DNA from: Lachnospira sp900551945 | Lineage (GTDB): Bacteria > Bacillota > Clostridia > Lachnospirales > Lachnospiraceae | Direction of reading: 5' to 3' | NCBI GenBank assembly: GCA_048380335.1 | Contig: DBFCCI010000089.1 | Location: forward strand, 1 to 37,900 | DNA: 37,900 nt | In this document: piece by piece, positions 16,312 through 24,995 of the stretch | How positions within the stretch are numbered: the first letter of the stretch is position 1 | Layout of the letters: every line of letters begins with the position of its first letter | Notes under the pieces: model-generated | Databases searched by the model: none | Seen by the model: only the letters and a program-made list of their open reading frames with translations | Told to the model about the DNA's origin: nothing | Translations under genes and position numbers: made by a program

Positions 16312-17478
16312 TTATTTTGCTAAAAGATACTGTTCTATACCTGTCTTTAATCTATTAAGTCCATCTTCTAATACACTTCTAGGACAAGCTATATTTACTC
16401 TCATAAAACCATCTGCATTTCTATACACATCTCCACTTGTTACAAAAAGTCCTGTCTTTTCTCTAATAAAATCACAAAGTTCTTTTGAATTTGTGGAAAC
16501 ACTTGTACAATCAACCCACATAAGATATGTAGCTTCTGCTTTTATTGGAAATACCCCTTTAATATTTTCTTTTATAAAGTTTTCAGCAAACTTTCTATTT
16601 TCCCAAAGATACTTATTAAGCTCGTCAAGCCACTCACCACCTTCATTATATGCTACAACTGGTGCTATTGCCGCAAATACATTTGGCTCTGCAACTTCGT
16701 CTGTATTAATTGCCCTATTAACACGATTTCTTAATCCCTCATCAGGAACTAATATAGCCGCTGTTTGAAGACCTGCTATATTAAAAGTCTTAGTAGGAGA
16801 TACACAAGTAATACTATTATTTTTACATTTTTCCGATATAGAAGCAAATGGAATATATTCCTTTTCTGGCTCTACAATATCACAATGAATTTCATCAGAT
16901 ACAACAATCACATGGTTTTCACAACACATATTACCTATTTTTTCAAGTGTAGCTTTATTCCATATTTTTCCGATAGGATTATGTGGATTACAAAGTATCA
17001 TCATCGTTGTCTGCGGATTAGATAGCTTTTCTTCTAAATCTTTAAAGTCAATATCAAACTCACCATTTTCATACTTTAATTTACTTTCTAATACATTTCT
17101 TCCATTATTTAATATTGAACTAAAAAAATGATTGTACACTGGTGTCATTACAACTACATTTTCTGCTGGTGTAGTTAATTTTCTTACAATGCTTGAAAGT
17201 GCAGGAATTACACCTGTACAAAACATAAGCCATTCTTTTTCTATATTAAAATGATGGCGTGTACTCCACCAATTCTTGTATGCCTCATACCATTCGTCAC
17301 CTTTAAGCGCATATCCAAATACCCCATGCTTTGCTCTTTCTATTAAGGCATTTGTTATCTGTGGTGCAGTCTGAAAGTCCATATCTGCAACCCACATAGG
17401 AAGCTCCCCCTCCTTTGTCATGTCCCACTTTGCACAACCTGTATTTCTCCTATTAATTACTTCATCAAATGTACTCAT
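16312..17478 (-). CDS. Cystathionine beta-lyase, MalY/PatB type aminotransferase
   Basis: 388 residues, a fold-type I PLP enzyme. ADMDFQTAP (31-39), CNPHNPIGKIW (163-173), the cofactor-binding SDEIHCD (194-200) and the Schiff-base lysine K230 in VSPTKTFNIAGLQ are visible. This N-terminal WVADMDF and SDEIHCD combination is characteristic of MalY/PatB C-S lyases, which release pyruvate, ammonia and a thiol from cystathionine or cysteine conjugates. Some members also regulate transcription, which cannot be judged here. Start at ATG 17478. A truncated QueT gene lies upstream on the same strand; no functional link is evident. Confidence 0.9.
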   Translation of the reverse strand: MSTFDEVINRRNTGCAKWDMTKEGELPMWVADMDFQTAPQITNALIERAKHGVFGYALKGDEWYEAYKNWWSTRHHFNIEKEWLMFCTGVIPALSSIVRKLTTPAENVVVMTPVYNHFFSSILNNGRNVLESKLKYENGEFDIDFKDLEEKLSNPQTTMMILCNPHNPIGKIWNKATLEKIGNMCCENHVIVVSDEIHCDIVEPEKEYIPFASISEKCKNNSITCVSPTKTFNIAGLQTAAILVPDEGLRNRVNRAINTDEVAEPNVFAAIAPVVAYNEGGEWLDELNKYLWENRKFAENFIKENIKGVFPIKAEATYLMWVDCTSVSTNSKELCDFIREKTGLFVTSGDVYRNADGFMRVNIACPRSVLEDGLNRLKTGIEQYLLAK

Positions 17479-17639
17479 ACCTAATCTCCTATTTTTTCAT
17501 TATATATTAAATTAAAACAAAATTTTTACTTACTTATAATGCTATTATCACTACGACAGATTATCAGAGAATTTTGCTAATTTTTCTAATATCAAAAATC
17601 TACCATGCCATAAACTTATGTTTATCACAATAAAAGTCC

Positions 17640-17992
17640 TTAATCTCTAAAAATATTATGTCTATACTTTGATAATAATATAAGAAGTGCCATTCCTATT
17701 ATACCACAAACTATGATTTCACTTAAGCCTACACTAAACATAAAATATGTTAAAAGTCCATCATATCCATAAGCATATTTTAATACAAATGGAACTATTA
17801 TTGTGTTTGACACTATTGGCGGTATTGGTGCTAACCATTTATTCTTTCTAACTAAGTATGTCCCTACTGCACCAATAAGAGTCGCAATACTACCAAATAT
17901 AATATCCCAAATCATTCCACCACCGATAATATTTGCGACAAGACAACCCACAAATAATCCTGGAACTGCTGCTGGTGTATAATCAACCCAAT
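17640..17992 (-). pseudogene. 5'-truncated QueT-family transporter
   Basis: The frame encodes about 110 residues resembling the C-terminal two thirds of QueT membrane proteins, S-components of ECF transporters for queuosine precursors: PAAVPGLFVGCLVANIIGGG, two or three further spans and a charged end (KYRHNIFRD). Homology continues upstream of the first ATG (17951) through DYTPAAVPG and then meets an in-frame stop near 17992. The N-terminal spans and a start site with ribosome binding sequence are absent. It is most likely inactive. The lost DNA seems to have been deleted rather than interrupted by an element. Confidence 0.7.
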
Positions 17993-18171
17993 TTCAAAAA
18001 TAAATCTATCAAGATAAATCCATAGCCAACATAGAAACATTTTTAAACAATTTGCCCTTTCTAATATTAAATAAACCAAAATCCTAATTTATAATACTCC
18101 CCACCACAATTCTTTACAAGACCGTTACAACCTAGACTTTATTTTACTTCGTATTTCACCCCCCTCCGTAA
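17993..18171. other. Intergenic DNA left of the hairpin element
   Basis: AT-rich with one CCCCCC run near 18158-18165. I see no gene; it may include scrambled remains of the lost QueT 5' end. Confidence 0.4.
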
Positions 18172-18326
18172 AGATAGCAGTAGTAGATAAATAATAAATG
18201 CACCATTAAAAGAACAATTTTTTGAATTTGTATGGCAATGGCAAACATACTTGTTTGACAATGACATACAAAGGCAAAAGGTTGTACTTTTACTGGTGTG
18301 TGTTTATTTATCTACTACTGCTATCT
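18172..18326. repeat. 155-bp long imperfect palindrome (MITE-like)
   Basis: The outer 23 bp (18172-18194 and 18304-18326) are a perfect inverted repeat containing GATAGCAGTAGTAGATAAAT. Inside, the two arms stay complementary at roughly four of five positions up to a centre near 18249, with a one-base bulge. The entire element is thus one long hairpin. It has no coding capacity. A non-autonomous transposable element is the simplest reading; a transcribed hairpin RNA is the alternative. No target duplication is evident. Confidence 0.75.
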
Positions 18327-18342
18327 CTCACAATCTAATATA

Positions 18343-18386
18343 AAAAACAAAAACGGTCAGAAAGAAGATATTTCTCCTTCCCGACC
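18343..18386 (-). terminator. Terminator of the heptad-repeat lipoprotein gene
   Basis: Minus strand: GGTC-GGAAGGAGA and TCTTCTTTC-GACC form a stem with a four-base loop followed by GTTTTT. Confidence 0.75.
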
Positions 18387-18414
18387 TTGATATATGGAAA
18401 ATTAGGAAACTGGC

Positions 18415-21400
18415 TTATTTAGTGATACCATCTGTCTTATAGATAAATGTTACCGTTCCATCTATATCATCTGCCTTACCTGCAAATGACTGATAATTCT
18501 TACCAAGTTCTGCTACTTTCTTTAATGTTTCAGTGATTTCTGGTGCATCAATACCGAGCATCTTAGTAATCTTTTCGATACCCTCATCATTAAATTGTAT
18601 CATACCATCTTTTAATGTGATTGTACCATCTGCAAGCTCAATAGCTCCATCATTTACTTGAATAATACCATCATTTACTTGAATAATACCATCTTTTAAC
18701 TGGTTAGCACCGTCATCTAATGCTTGAACTCCATCTGCTAATGCTCCTGCTCCGTCGTTTAATGCGTTTGTTCCATCTTTAAGCTGATTTGCTCCTGTGT
18801 CTAATGCAGCAACTCCATCTGCTAATGCTCCTGCTCCGTCGTTTAATGCGTTTGTTCCATCTTTAAGCTGATTTGCTCCTGTATCTAATGCAGCGACACC
18901 AAGAGCCAATGCTCCTGCGCCTTCATTTAACTGAGCTGTACCAATCTTTAATTGCTTTGCACCATCGTTTAATGCGTTTACACCAGTTGTAAGTTCAGGT
19001 GTTGACTCAACAAGCTGACCTAAGCCTGCCTTAAGCTGATTTGCTCCTGTTACTAAAGCTGGAACACCGTTGTTCGCATCTGTAAGTTGGTCTGCACCTG
19101 CGTCAAGCTGTTTAGCACCCTCAACTGCTGATGACATTCCACTATTTAATGTATCATTATTAGCTGTTAATTTAGAAAGACCAGCCTTTAACTGTCCTGC
19201 TCCCTCATTTACCTGAGCACTTCCACTTATTAATGCGTTAAGTGCCTGACACACTGTTGTAGGTGCTGCAAGAGGTGTGTTAGCTGTAAGTTCATCAAGT
19301 GTACCAATACCAGCTTTAACTGTTGAAATACCACTACTTAATTTTGATGAACCAGCCTTTAATGTTGCAAGACTTTGTGAAAGGTTCATTCCTGTTTCAG
19401 GGTCTTGTGTCTGTGTAGCTGTATTATATACCTGTGTTAAAGCTCCTGATATACTCTGATTGCTTACTGTCTGGAATAAAAGTCCCATTTGTGCATTATA
19501 TACAGCTCCAAGATTTGTAAACTGAGTACCAGAAGCTGCTAATGTTTGATTAATACCTGCGATAATAGGATTACTTTCATTAGTTATTACAAACTGATAA
19601 GCATCCATATATTTTGTATACAAAGCCTGAGTTGTAGCATTGTCTATTGTTTTATTCATGTCTGTGTATGGTGTAATTGCAAGATTAGCATTGCCTAACT
19701 GAGCTAACATTGCATTTACAGCTCCACCAATATTATTTTCAATTGTCTGTGCCTGTGCAAGTGTAGAGCTATTATCATATGCCTGTGCCTGTTGATTAAT
19801 TTGTTCAAATGAGCTATTCAATGTACTAGCAAGTTTACCAATACCAGCATCAAGCTGTTCAGCTCCACTTTCAAGACTTTCCATACCATTTACAATACCA
19901 GGATTAGCTTCTGTTCCATCTCCTGCAAAGCTTCCAGCAAGAGTTGTAAGACCATCAGTTACCTGCTGTGTTCCTGTCTTTAATGTATCAGCTCCGTCAT
20001 TTGCTGTTGATACACCATCTGTATATGCTGATACACCACTTTGTAATGCGCCAAGTCCTTCTGTATCAGAAGCAAGCTTACTTGTTCCTTCCTTTAATGC
20101 CATAACGCCTTCATTTAATTTGTTAGTACCATCAGCGAGTTGTCCTGAACCGTCATTAAGTTGTGAAATACCACTTGTAAGTGTTGGCATTTTAGAGAAT
20201 AACTGATTAAGTCCTGTTGATAACTGACCAGCTCCTTCATCAACTTGTGAAATACCACTTGTAAGAGCTGGTACTTTTCCATTAAGTTCGCCTGTTCCAC
20301 TTGCTAACTGACTTGCTCCAGATGCTAACTGTGAAATACCACTTGTAAGTGTTGGTACTTTTCCATTAAGTTCACCTGTTCCTGCTGCTAACTGAGTTGC
20401 TCCAGACGCAAGCTGTGAAATACCACTTGTAAGTGTTGGTACTTTACTATTAAGTTCACCTGTACCATCTGCTAACTGACTTGCTCCAGATGCTAATTGT
20501 GATACCCCATCTGTAAGTGTTGGTACTTGACTATTTAATTCACCTGTACCATCTGCTAACTGACTTGCTCCATCTAATAACTGACTTGCTCCGTCTGCTA
20601 ACTGACTTGTTCCGTCTTTTAATGTATCAGTACCATCTGCAAGAGTTGAAGTACCATCCATTAACTGATTAGAAGCGTCTTGCAAATCGTCCATCTGGTC
20701 TTTAACATCGTCAATATTAATTGAGTCAACATCTACATCTGCAAATATACTACTTGTAGCTACTGACATAACATCATTTAATTCAAAGTCTTTAGCATCT
20801 GCTGTTACTTCAAAATACTCAGGAATATCAATATCAAGTGTTTCATCACCAAGTTCAAGGTCAAGACTGTCTTTTAAGCCTGGCATAGCTGCACCAATTA
20901 CTATATTGTTGTCATTTACTTGTGTTACTTTACCATTTGTAACTTCAATATTAGAGAATGTATCTTTTGGAAGAACCATTCCTGTAAGTACTGTAAATGG
21001 TACATAAGCTATTTGTTCTTTGCCATTTACAGTGATAGTCTTCTTCTCATTATTAGTATAGTCAAATCTTATCTTAACCTTACCACTCTGTCCTGCAAGC
21101 TTATCTGCTGAGATTTCTTTTCCATCAAGGTAATAAGTAACCTTAATTGTTACAGGAGTCTGCTGTGTTGTTGTTCCTTGATAAGTAATGCTATTGCCAT
21201 CTGCTGCCCATGTAAGCTTATTATCACTTCCTGTTGTTGATGTTTCATCACCTGTTAAGTTCTTAATATTACTTAACTTTGAAAAATCTTGTATTGTAGA
21301 AGCTCCTGTTACATTATTTAACTTCTCATTAACAATAACATGGTCTTGCTTACCTGTTACATCTGTAAATACATAAACAGTTTCATCTTTTGAATTAGTC

Positions 21401-21624
21401 TTTTTTTCTGTTGATACGTTGCTTGCCTTTGTATCTGAAGCAGCATTTAATGTATCTGTTAGAGCATTTTGTAAAATACTTTCACTGTCATTTGAAGCCC
21501 CAACACTTACTGCTGTTGCGCTTTCTACCTTAGATGAATTAGTTGAACATGCTGCAAGACTACAAGCCATCAAAGCTGCACACATAAACACTGAACCATA
21601 CTTAAACAATTTCTTCTTTATCAT
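18415..21624 (-). CDS. Heptad-repeat (XXXLXXG) surface lipoprotein, MMPL partner
   Basis: 1069 residues from ATG 21624, chosen because GGAG lies six bases upstream; the protein then starts with a short basic stretch, a hydrophobic segment and the lipobox LAAC (about residues 25-28), so it should be a lipoprotein outside the membrane. Residues about 40-320 form a non-repeated domain. Most of the rest consists of L-x-x-G heptads such as QLADGTSTLKDG, interrupted by a helical region near the middle. Two blocks are almost perfect 28-residue tandem repeats. There is no C-terminal membrane span. Proteins with these heptads often accompany MMPL/YhgE-type exporters. Here it follows the MMPL gene by 70 bases in one operon, so it probably extends the exporter across the cell wall or helps present its cargo. 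The cargo is unknown. Confidence 0.8.
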   Translation of the reverse strand: MIKKKLFKYGSVFMCAALMACSLAACSTNSSKVESATAVSVGASNDSESILQNALTDTLNAASDTKASNVSTEKKTNSKDETVYVFTDVTGKQDHVIVNEKLNNVTGASTIQDFSKLSNIKNLTGDETSTTGSDNKLTWAADGNSITYQGTTTQQTPVTIKVTYYLDGKEISADKLAGQSGKVKIRFDYTNNEKKTITVNGKEQIAYVPFTVLTGMVLPKDTFSNIEVTNGKVTQVNDNNIVIGAAMPGLKDSLDLELGDETLDIDIPEYFEVTADAKDFELNDVMSVATSSIFADVDVDSINIDDVKDQMDDLQDASNQLMDGTSTLADGTDTLKDGTSQLADGASQLLDGASQLADGTGELNSQVPTLTDGVSQLASGASQLADGTGELNSKVPTLTSGISQLASGATQLAAGTGELNGKVPTLTSGISQLASGASQLASGTGELNGKVPALTSGISQVDEGAGQLSTGLNQLFSKMPTLTSGISQLNDGSGQLADGTNKLNEGVMALKEGTSKLASDTEGLGALQSGVSAYTDGVSTANDGADTLKTGTQQVTDGLTTLAGSFAGDGTEANPGIVNGMESLESGAEQLDAGIGKLASTLNSSFEQINQQAQAYDNSSTLAQAQTIENNIGGAVNAMLAQLGNANLAITPYTDMNKTIDNATTQALYTKYMDAYQFVITNESNPIIAGINQTLAASGTQFTNLGAVYNAQMGLLFQTVSNQSISGALTQVYNTATQTQDPETGMNLSQSLATLKAGSSKLSSGISTVKAGIGTLDELTANTPLAAPTTVCQALNALISGSAQVNEGAGQLKAGLSKLTANNDTLNSGMSSAVEGAKQLDAGADQLTDANNGVPALVTGANQLKAGLGQLVESTPELTTGVNALNDGAKQLKIGTAQLNEGAGALALGVAALDTGANQLKDGTNALNDGAGALADGVAALDTGANQLKDGTNALNDGAGALADGVQALDDGANQLKDGIIQVNDGIIQVNDGAIELADGTITLKDGMIQFNDEGIEKITKMLGIDAPEITETLKKVAELGKNYQSFAGKADDIDGTVTFIYKTDGITK
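18717..18900 (-). repeat. 84-bp near-identical tandem repeat inside the lipoprotein gene
   Basis: Two consecutive units encode ALDTGANQLKDGTNALNDGA plus eight more residues; the DNA copies differ at only a few positions, implying recent duplication. Such units can change in number by slippage without shifting the frame. Confidence 0.75.
20130..20600 (-). repeat. Block of 84-bp degenerate repeats inside the lipoprotein gene
   Basis: About five units encode variants of the 28-residue pattern QLADGTGELNSKVPTLTSG-ISQLASGA. Copies are more diverged than in the 18717 block. Boundaries are approximate. Confidence 0.65.
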
Positions 21625-21693
21625 AATAATCTCCATTCCTGAGCCAACCAAATGCTCATTCTGACTAATCATTTTCCATATATACTTAATTAA

Positions 21694-23811
21694 TTATATA
21701 TTATTTACTCCCGGTTTAACGGCTTTTACATTTTTACTCTTATCTATAAAGCCCTTACTTGTATGAATAATTATCTTATCAAATACAACAAATAATGATG
21801 GAAGAATAAATATAACTACAAACATACTTATTATAGCACCTCGTGCCATTAATGTACAAAGTGAACCAATCATATCTACACTTGAGTATACACCAACACC
21901 AAATGTTGCGGCAAAGAAACCAAGCGCACTAACAATAACTGATGGAATTGATGTTGAAAGAGCTGTTGCTATAGCTTCTTTCTTTCCTGCGCCCTCAAAT
22001 CTTTCTTTTCTGTAACGTGTTGTCATAAGAATAGCATAATCGACAGTTGCACCTAACTGAATTGTACCAATAACTACTGATGAGATAAATGGTATTGTTG
22101 TATTCAAATAGTATGGAAGACACATATTAATAAATATAGCAAATTCAATTGCTGCAACGAGTACTATTGGAAGTACTGCTGACTTAAATACACATATAAT
22201 AATAATAAATATAGCTGCAATTGATACTACACTTACTGTCTTAAAGTCCTTATCAGTAATTGTGATAAGGTCTTTTGTACAAGGGCCTTCACCAATTACC
22301 ATTGAATTACTGTCATACTTCTTTGTAATTGTATTAACTGTTTCAATCTGTGCATTAAGTTCATCAGAAGCAAGCTTATAATCTGATGCTACTGCTATAA
22401 TCTGATGATTTTCACTCTTTAAAGTTTCTTTTAACTTTTCTGGTATAATTTCTTCTGGTATTGTATTACCTGCTATTGAATTATATCCCAATGCAAATGA
22501 TACGCCATCTACTTCCTTTAACTCATCTAACATCTGTGTAGCTTCCTTAGTTGGAAGGTCTGCATCTGCAAGCACCATGTATACAGAGTTAAGGTCAAAG
22601 TTTTCTTCCAACATCTTGTTCGCCTGTGCACAATCAAGATATTCAGGGAATGTATCTGTTAAGTTATAATAAACATTTGTATTGTTATAACCATAAATTG
22701 CTGGTCCTAATAATACTAAGAATATTATAATAAATAACCAAGAATGATTAACTACGAAATTAGCAAGCTTATCGAATTTTGCTGGCATAATTTCTTTATG
22801 TGTAGTCTTTTCAAGTGCTCTATCAAATGTAAGAATAAGTGATGGAAGCACTGTTACACAACCTATAACACCGATTACAACACCCTTTGCCATAACTATA
22901 CCAAGGTCAAGACCAAGTGTAAAACTCATAAAGCAGAGTGCTAAGAAACCAGCTACAGTTGTGATTGATGAACCTACAACAGATGTAATTGTACTTCCTA
23001 TAGCCTGTGCCATAGCTTTGTTGTGGTCATCACCATTTTCTTCTTTCTTTTCCTTATATGAATGCCAAAGGAATATTGAGTAGTCCATTGTAACACCTAG
23101 CTGAAGTACAGCCGCTAACGCTTTAGTAAGGAAGGATACCTCACCCATAAAAATGTTAGAACCTAAGTTATAAACAATTGACATACCAATACTTAACATA
23201 AAGAAAACTGGTACAAGGAATGAATCCATAAATACTGCAAGTACGATACTTGTAAGTACACAAGCAATAACTACATAAGCTACTGTTTCTTGCTGTGTTA
23301 TCTTTTTAGTATCTGTAACAACTGCTGACATACCACTTATAAAGCACTGTCCTCTTGCTAACTCTCTAAGTTCGCCAATCGCATTCATTGTCTCATCACT
23401 TGATGTTGTGTCATCAAAGAATATGACAAACATTGTACAACCTGACTCCTGATTTTCAAAAATACTTCTATATTTTTCAGGAATTAATTCTGTTGGTACT
23501 GTATTTCCAACAAAACTATTATAAGATACGATGTCTGTAACGTGGTCTACGTTTTTAATCTTATCTTCTAATTGCGATTCATCTTTTGCGTCCATGCCTT
23601 GCACGACAACCGTTGCATAAGCACCTTTTCCAAACTCATCCAGAAGGATATCTTGACCCTTCATAGTTTCAATGTCACCCGGAAGATAATACAGGATATC
23701 ATAATTGACTCTTGTATATACATATCCAAGTCCAGCCGGTATAAGTAATAAGAAACTGATGATAAGAATTGGAATTCTTAACTTTACTATTACTTTTCCT
23801 ATTTTTTCCAT
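21694..23811 (-). CDS. MMPL/RND-family membrane exporter
   Basis: 705 residues with the duplicated RND layout: one span at the N terminus, an extracytoplasmic domain, five spans, then the same plan repeated. The first half has FLTKALAAVLQLGVTMDYSIFLWHSY and the second IGTIQLGATVDYAILMTTRYR; the membrane Asp in each (MDYS, VDYA) is the presumed proton-relay residue. MMPL proteins export lipids, peptides or hydrophobic drugs using the proton gradient. The gene is the first of an operon with the heptad-repeat lipoprotein and is divergent from a TetR regulator; three identical-type operators lie in the promoter region. Specific cargo cannot be deduced. Confidence 0.9.
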   Translation of the reverse strand: MEKIGKVIVKLRIPILIISFLLLIPAGLGYVYTRVNYDILYYLPGDIETMKGQDILLDEFGKGAYATVVVQGMDAKDESQLEDKIKNVDHVTDIVSYNSFVGNTVPTELIPEKYRSIFENQESGCTMFVIFFDDTTSSDETMNAIGELRELARGQCFISGMSAVVTDTKKITQQETVAYVVIACVLTSIVLAVFMDSFLVPVFFMLSIGMSIVYNLGSNIFMGEVSFLTKALAAVLQLGVTMDYSIFLWHSYKEKKEENGDDHNKAMAQAIGSTITSVVGSSITTVAGFLALCFMSFTLGLDLGIVMAKGVVIGVIGCVTVLPSLILTFDRALEKTTHKEIMPAKFDKLANFVVNHSWLFIIIFLVLLGPAIYGYNNTNVYYNLTDTFPEYLDCAQANKMLEENFDLNSVYMVLADADLPTKEATQMLDELKEVDGVSFALGYNSIAGNTIPEEIIPEKLKETLKSENHQIIAVASDYKLASDELNAQIETVNTITKKYDSNSMVIGEGPCTKDLITITDKDFKTVSVVSIAAIFIIIICVFKSAVLPIVLVAAIEFAIFINMCLPYYLNTTIPFISSVVIGTIQLGATVDYAILMTTRYRKERFEGAGKKEAIATALSTSIPSVIVSALGFFAATFGVGVYSSVDMIGSLCTLMARGAIISMFVVIFILPSLFVVFDKIIIHTSKGFIDKSKNVKAVKPGVNNI

Positions 23812-23844
23812 ATCTTTCCTCCTGTCTAACCAAAAACAGTTTTA

Positions 23845-23857
23845 TGACCAATGGTCA
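23845..23857. promoter_or_regulatory. TetR operator 1
   Basis: TGACCAATGGTCA, a perfect palindrome around a central A (also perfect with flanking A/T at 23844-23858), just downstream of the MMPL promoter's start of transcription. Confidence 0.7.
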
Positions 23858-23875
23858 TTCTTATTTTCGTAAGTC

Positions 23876-23903
23876 ATTATAACACAAACTGACCATTAGT
23901 CAA
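23876..23903 (-). promoter_or_regulatory. Promoter of the MMPL operon
   Basis: Minus-strand TTGACT (23898-23903), 16 bases, TATAAT (23876-23881). The -35 box overlaps operator 2. Confidence 0.7.
23890..23902. promoter_or_regulatory. TetR operator 2
   Basis: TGACCATTAGTCA, overlapping the -35 box of the MMPL promoter, so binding would block RNA polymerase. Confidence 0.7.
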
Positions 23904-23922
23904 TATATTTTTCATCATTTTT

Positions 23923-23935
23923 TGACCATTAGTCA
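23923..23935. promoter_or_regulatory. TetR operator 3
   Basis: An exact second copy of TGACCATTAGTCA, starting 33 bases from operator 2 (about three helical turns). Confidence 0.65.
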
Positions 23936-24156
23936 TTTTTTATCAAATTTAATTGACTTTTTTTTAATAATAAACTAATATTTTATAGGACAACATGAAT
24001 GTTTATACTATTAATCTTGTGGACATAATTATTACATGATTATATATTAATATCATTTTAACTATATATTTATAAAACCTGTTTGTATTACAAATTAATA
24101 TATACTTGTAATTAGATTTTATGATAAATTATGTACTATAGAATGGAGAGAAAGTT

Positions 24157-24810
24157 ATGGGAAAGATAGAAACAAATAAACAACAAAAACAAAGTTCCCT
24201 GCTTAATACTGCTTTTAAGCTATTTACAACTAAAGGAGTCAATAAGACTTCTATAGCTGAAATATCACAGCAGGCGGGTATTGCTAAGGGAACATTCTAC
24301 CTTTATTTTAAAGATAAATACGACATAAGAAATAAGCTTATTTCCCATGAGTCAAGCAAGCTTTTTAAAAATGCTGTAAAAGATTTAAGAAGCTATGCTG
24401 AAACTGTAGAAGGTGAAATTCCATTTGATGACCAGATAATATTTATGGTCAATCATATTATTAATAAACTTAATAACAACAAGACATTACTTACTTTTAT
24501 ATCAAAGAATTTAAGTTGGGGAATATTTAAAGAAGCCTTAACAACTAATGTAGCAGAAAATGATATTAACTTTAAAGATGTATTTTATCAGATGATTGAT
24601 AATTGTTCTGATAATATAAAAGACCCTGAAATAATGATTTTTTTAATTATAGAGCTTGTAAGCTCAACTTGCTACAGTGTTATTCTTGATAGCGAGCCTG
24701 CCGACTTAGAAACAATAAAGCCATACTTATTCAGTGCAATAAGAGCTATTATTGCACAACATATAGAAAAAGAAAATGAACAAGAAACACCACAAGCTAT
24801 TATAAACTAA
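24157..24810 (+). CDS. TetR-family transcriptional regulator
   Basis: 217 residues. The N-terminal DNA-binding domain (about 10-60) reads LLNTAFKLFTTKGVNKTSIA followed by EISQQAGIAKGTFYLYFKDKYD, the standard TetR pattern. The ligand-binding C-terminal half is divergent, as usual. GGAGAG precedes the ATG. It is divergent from the MMPL-lipoprotein operon, with three copies of one palindrome in between, two of them placed to block the exporter promoter. Repression relieved by the exported or a related compound is the likely scheme. The operators sit 220 bases or more from its own start codon, so autoregulation is less clear. Confidence 0.92.
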   Translation: MGKIETNKQQKQSSLLNTAFKLFTTKGVNKTSIAEISQQAGIAKGTFYLYFKDKYDIRNKLISHESSKLFKNAVKDLRSYAETVEGEIPFDDQIIFMVNHIINKLNNNKTLLTFISKNLSWGIFKEALTTNVAENDINFKDVFYQMIDNCSDNIKDPEIMIFLIIELVSSTCYSVILDSEPADLETIKPYLFSAIRAIIAQHIEKENEQETPQAIIN

Positions 24811-24859
24811 ACTATCAAAAACACACTATGTCAGTCTCTCATAGTTTAATTAAAATTGG

Positions 24860-24903
24860 AAAGTTCTTGTGTAAATATGAACTTTGCCTTGTTATTTGCT
24901 TAA
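24860..24903 (+). repeat. Dispersed intergenic repeat, copy 3
   Basis: Core 24882-24903, between the convergent TetR and SGNH genes, abutting the A run of the SGNH gene's terminator. Confidence 0.5.
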
Positions 24904-24951
24904 AAAAAATGGGGTCGCACTAAGAAAAATAATTTTTTTAATGCAACCTCC
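24902..24951 (-). terminator. Terminator of the O-acylation gene pair
   Basis: Minus strand: GGAGGTTGCATTAA and TTAGTGCGACCCC form a long stem with two mismatches, followed by eight T residues. Confidence 0.8.
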
Positions 24952-24995
24952 ACTTTATCTATACCATTATATAAAACTATATTTTTAATTCAAAA

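Noticed and set aside
18172..18326. CRISPR-like direct repeat array
   Set aside because: The repeats are inverted, not direct, and there are only two arms with no spacers.
20130..20600. CRISPR array suggested by regular 84-bp periodicity
   Set aside because: The periodicity is in frame within a coding sequence and encodes 28-residue protein repeats.
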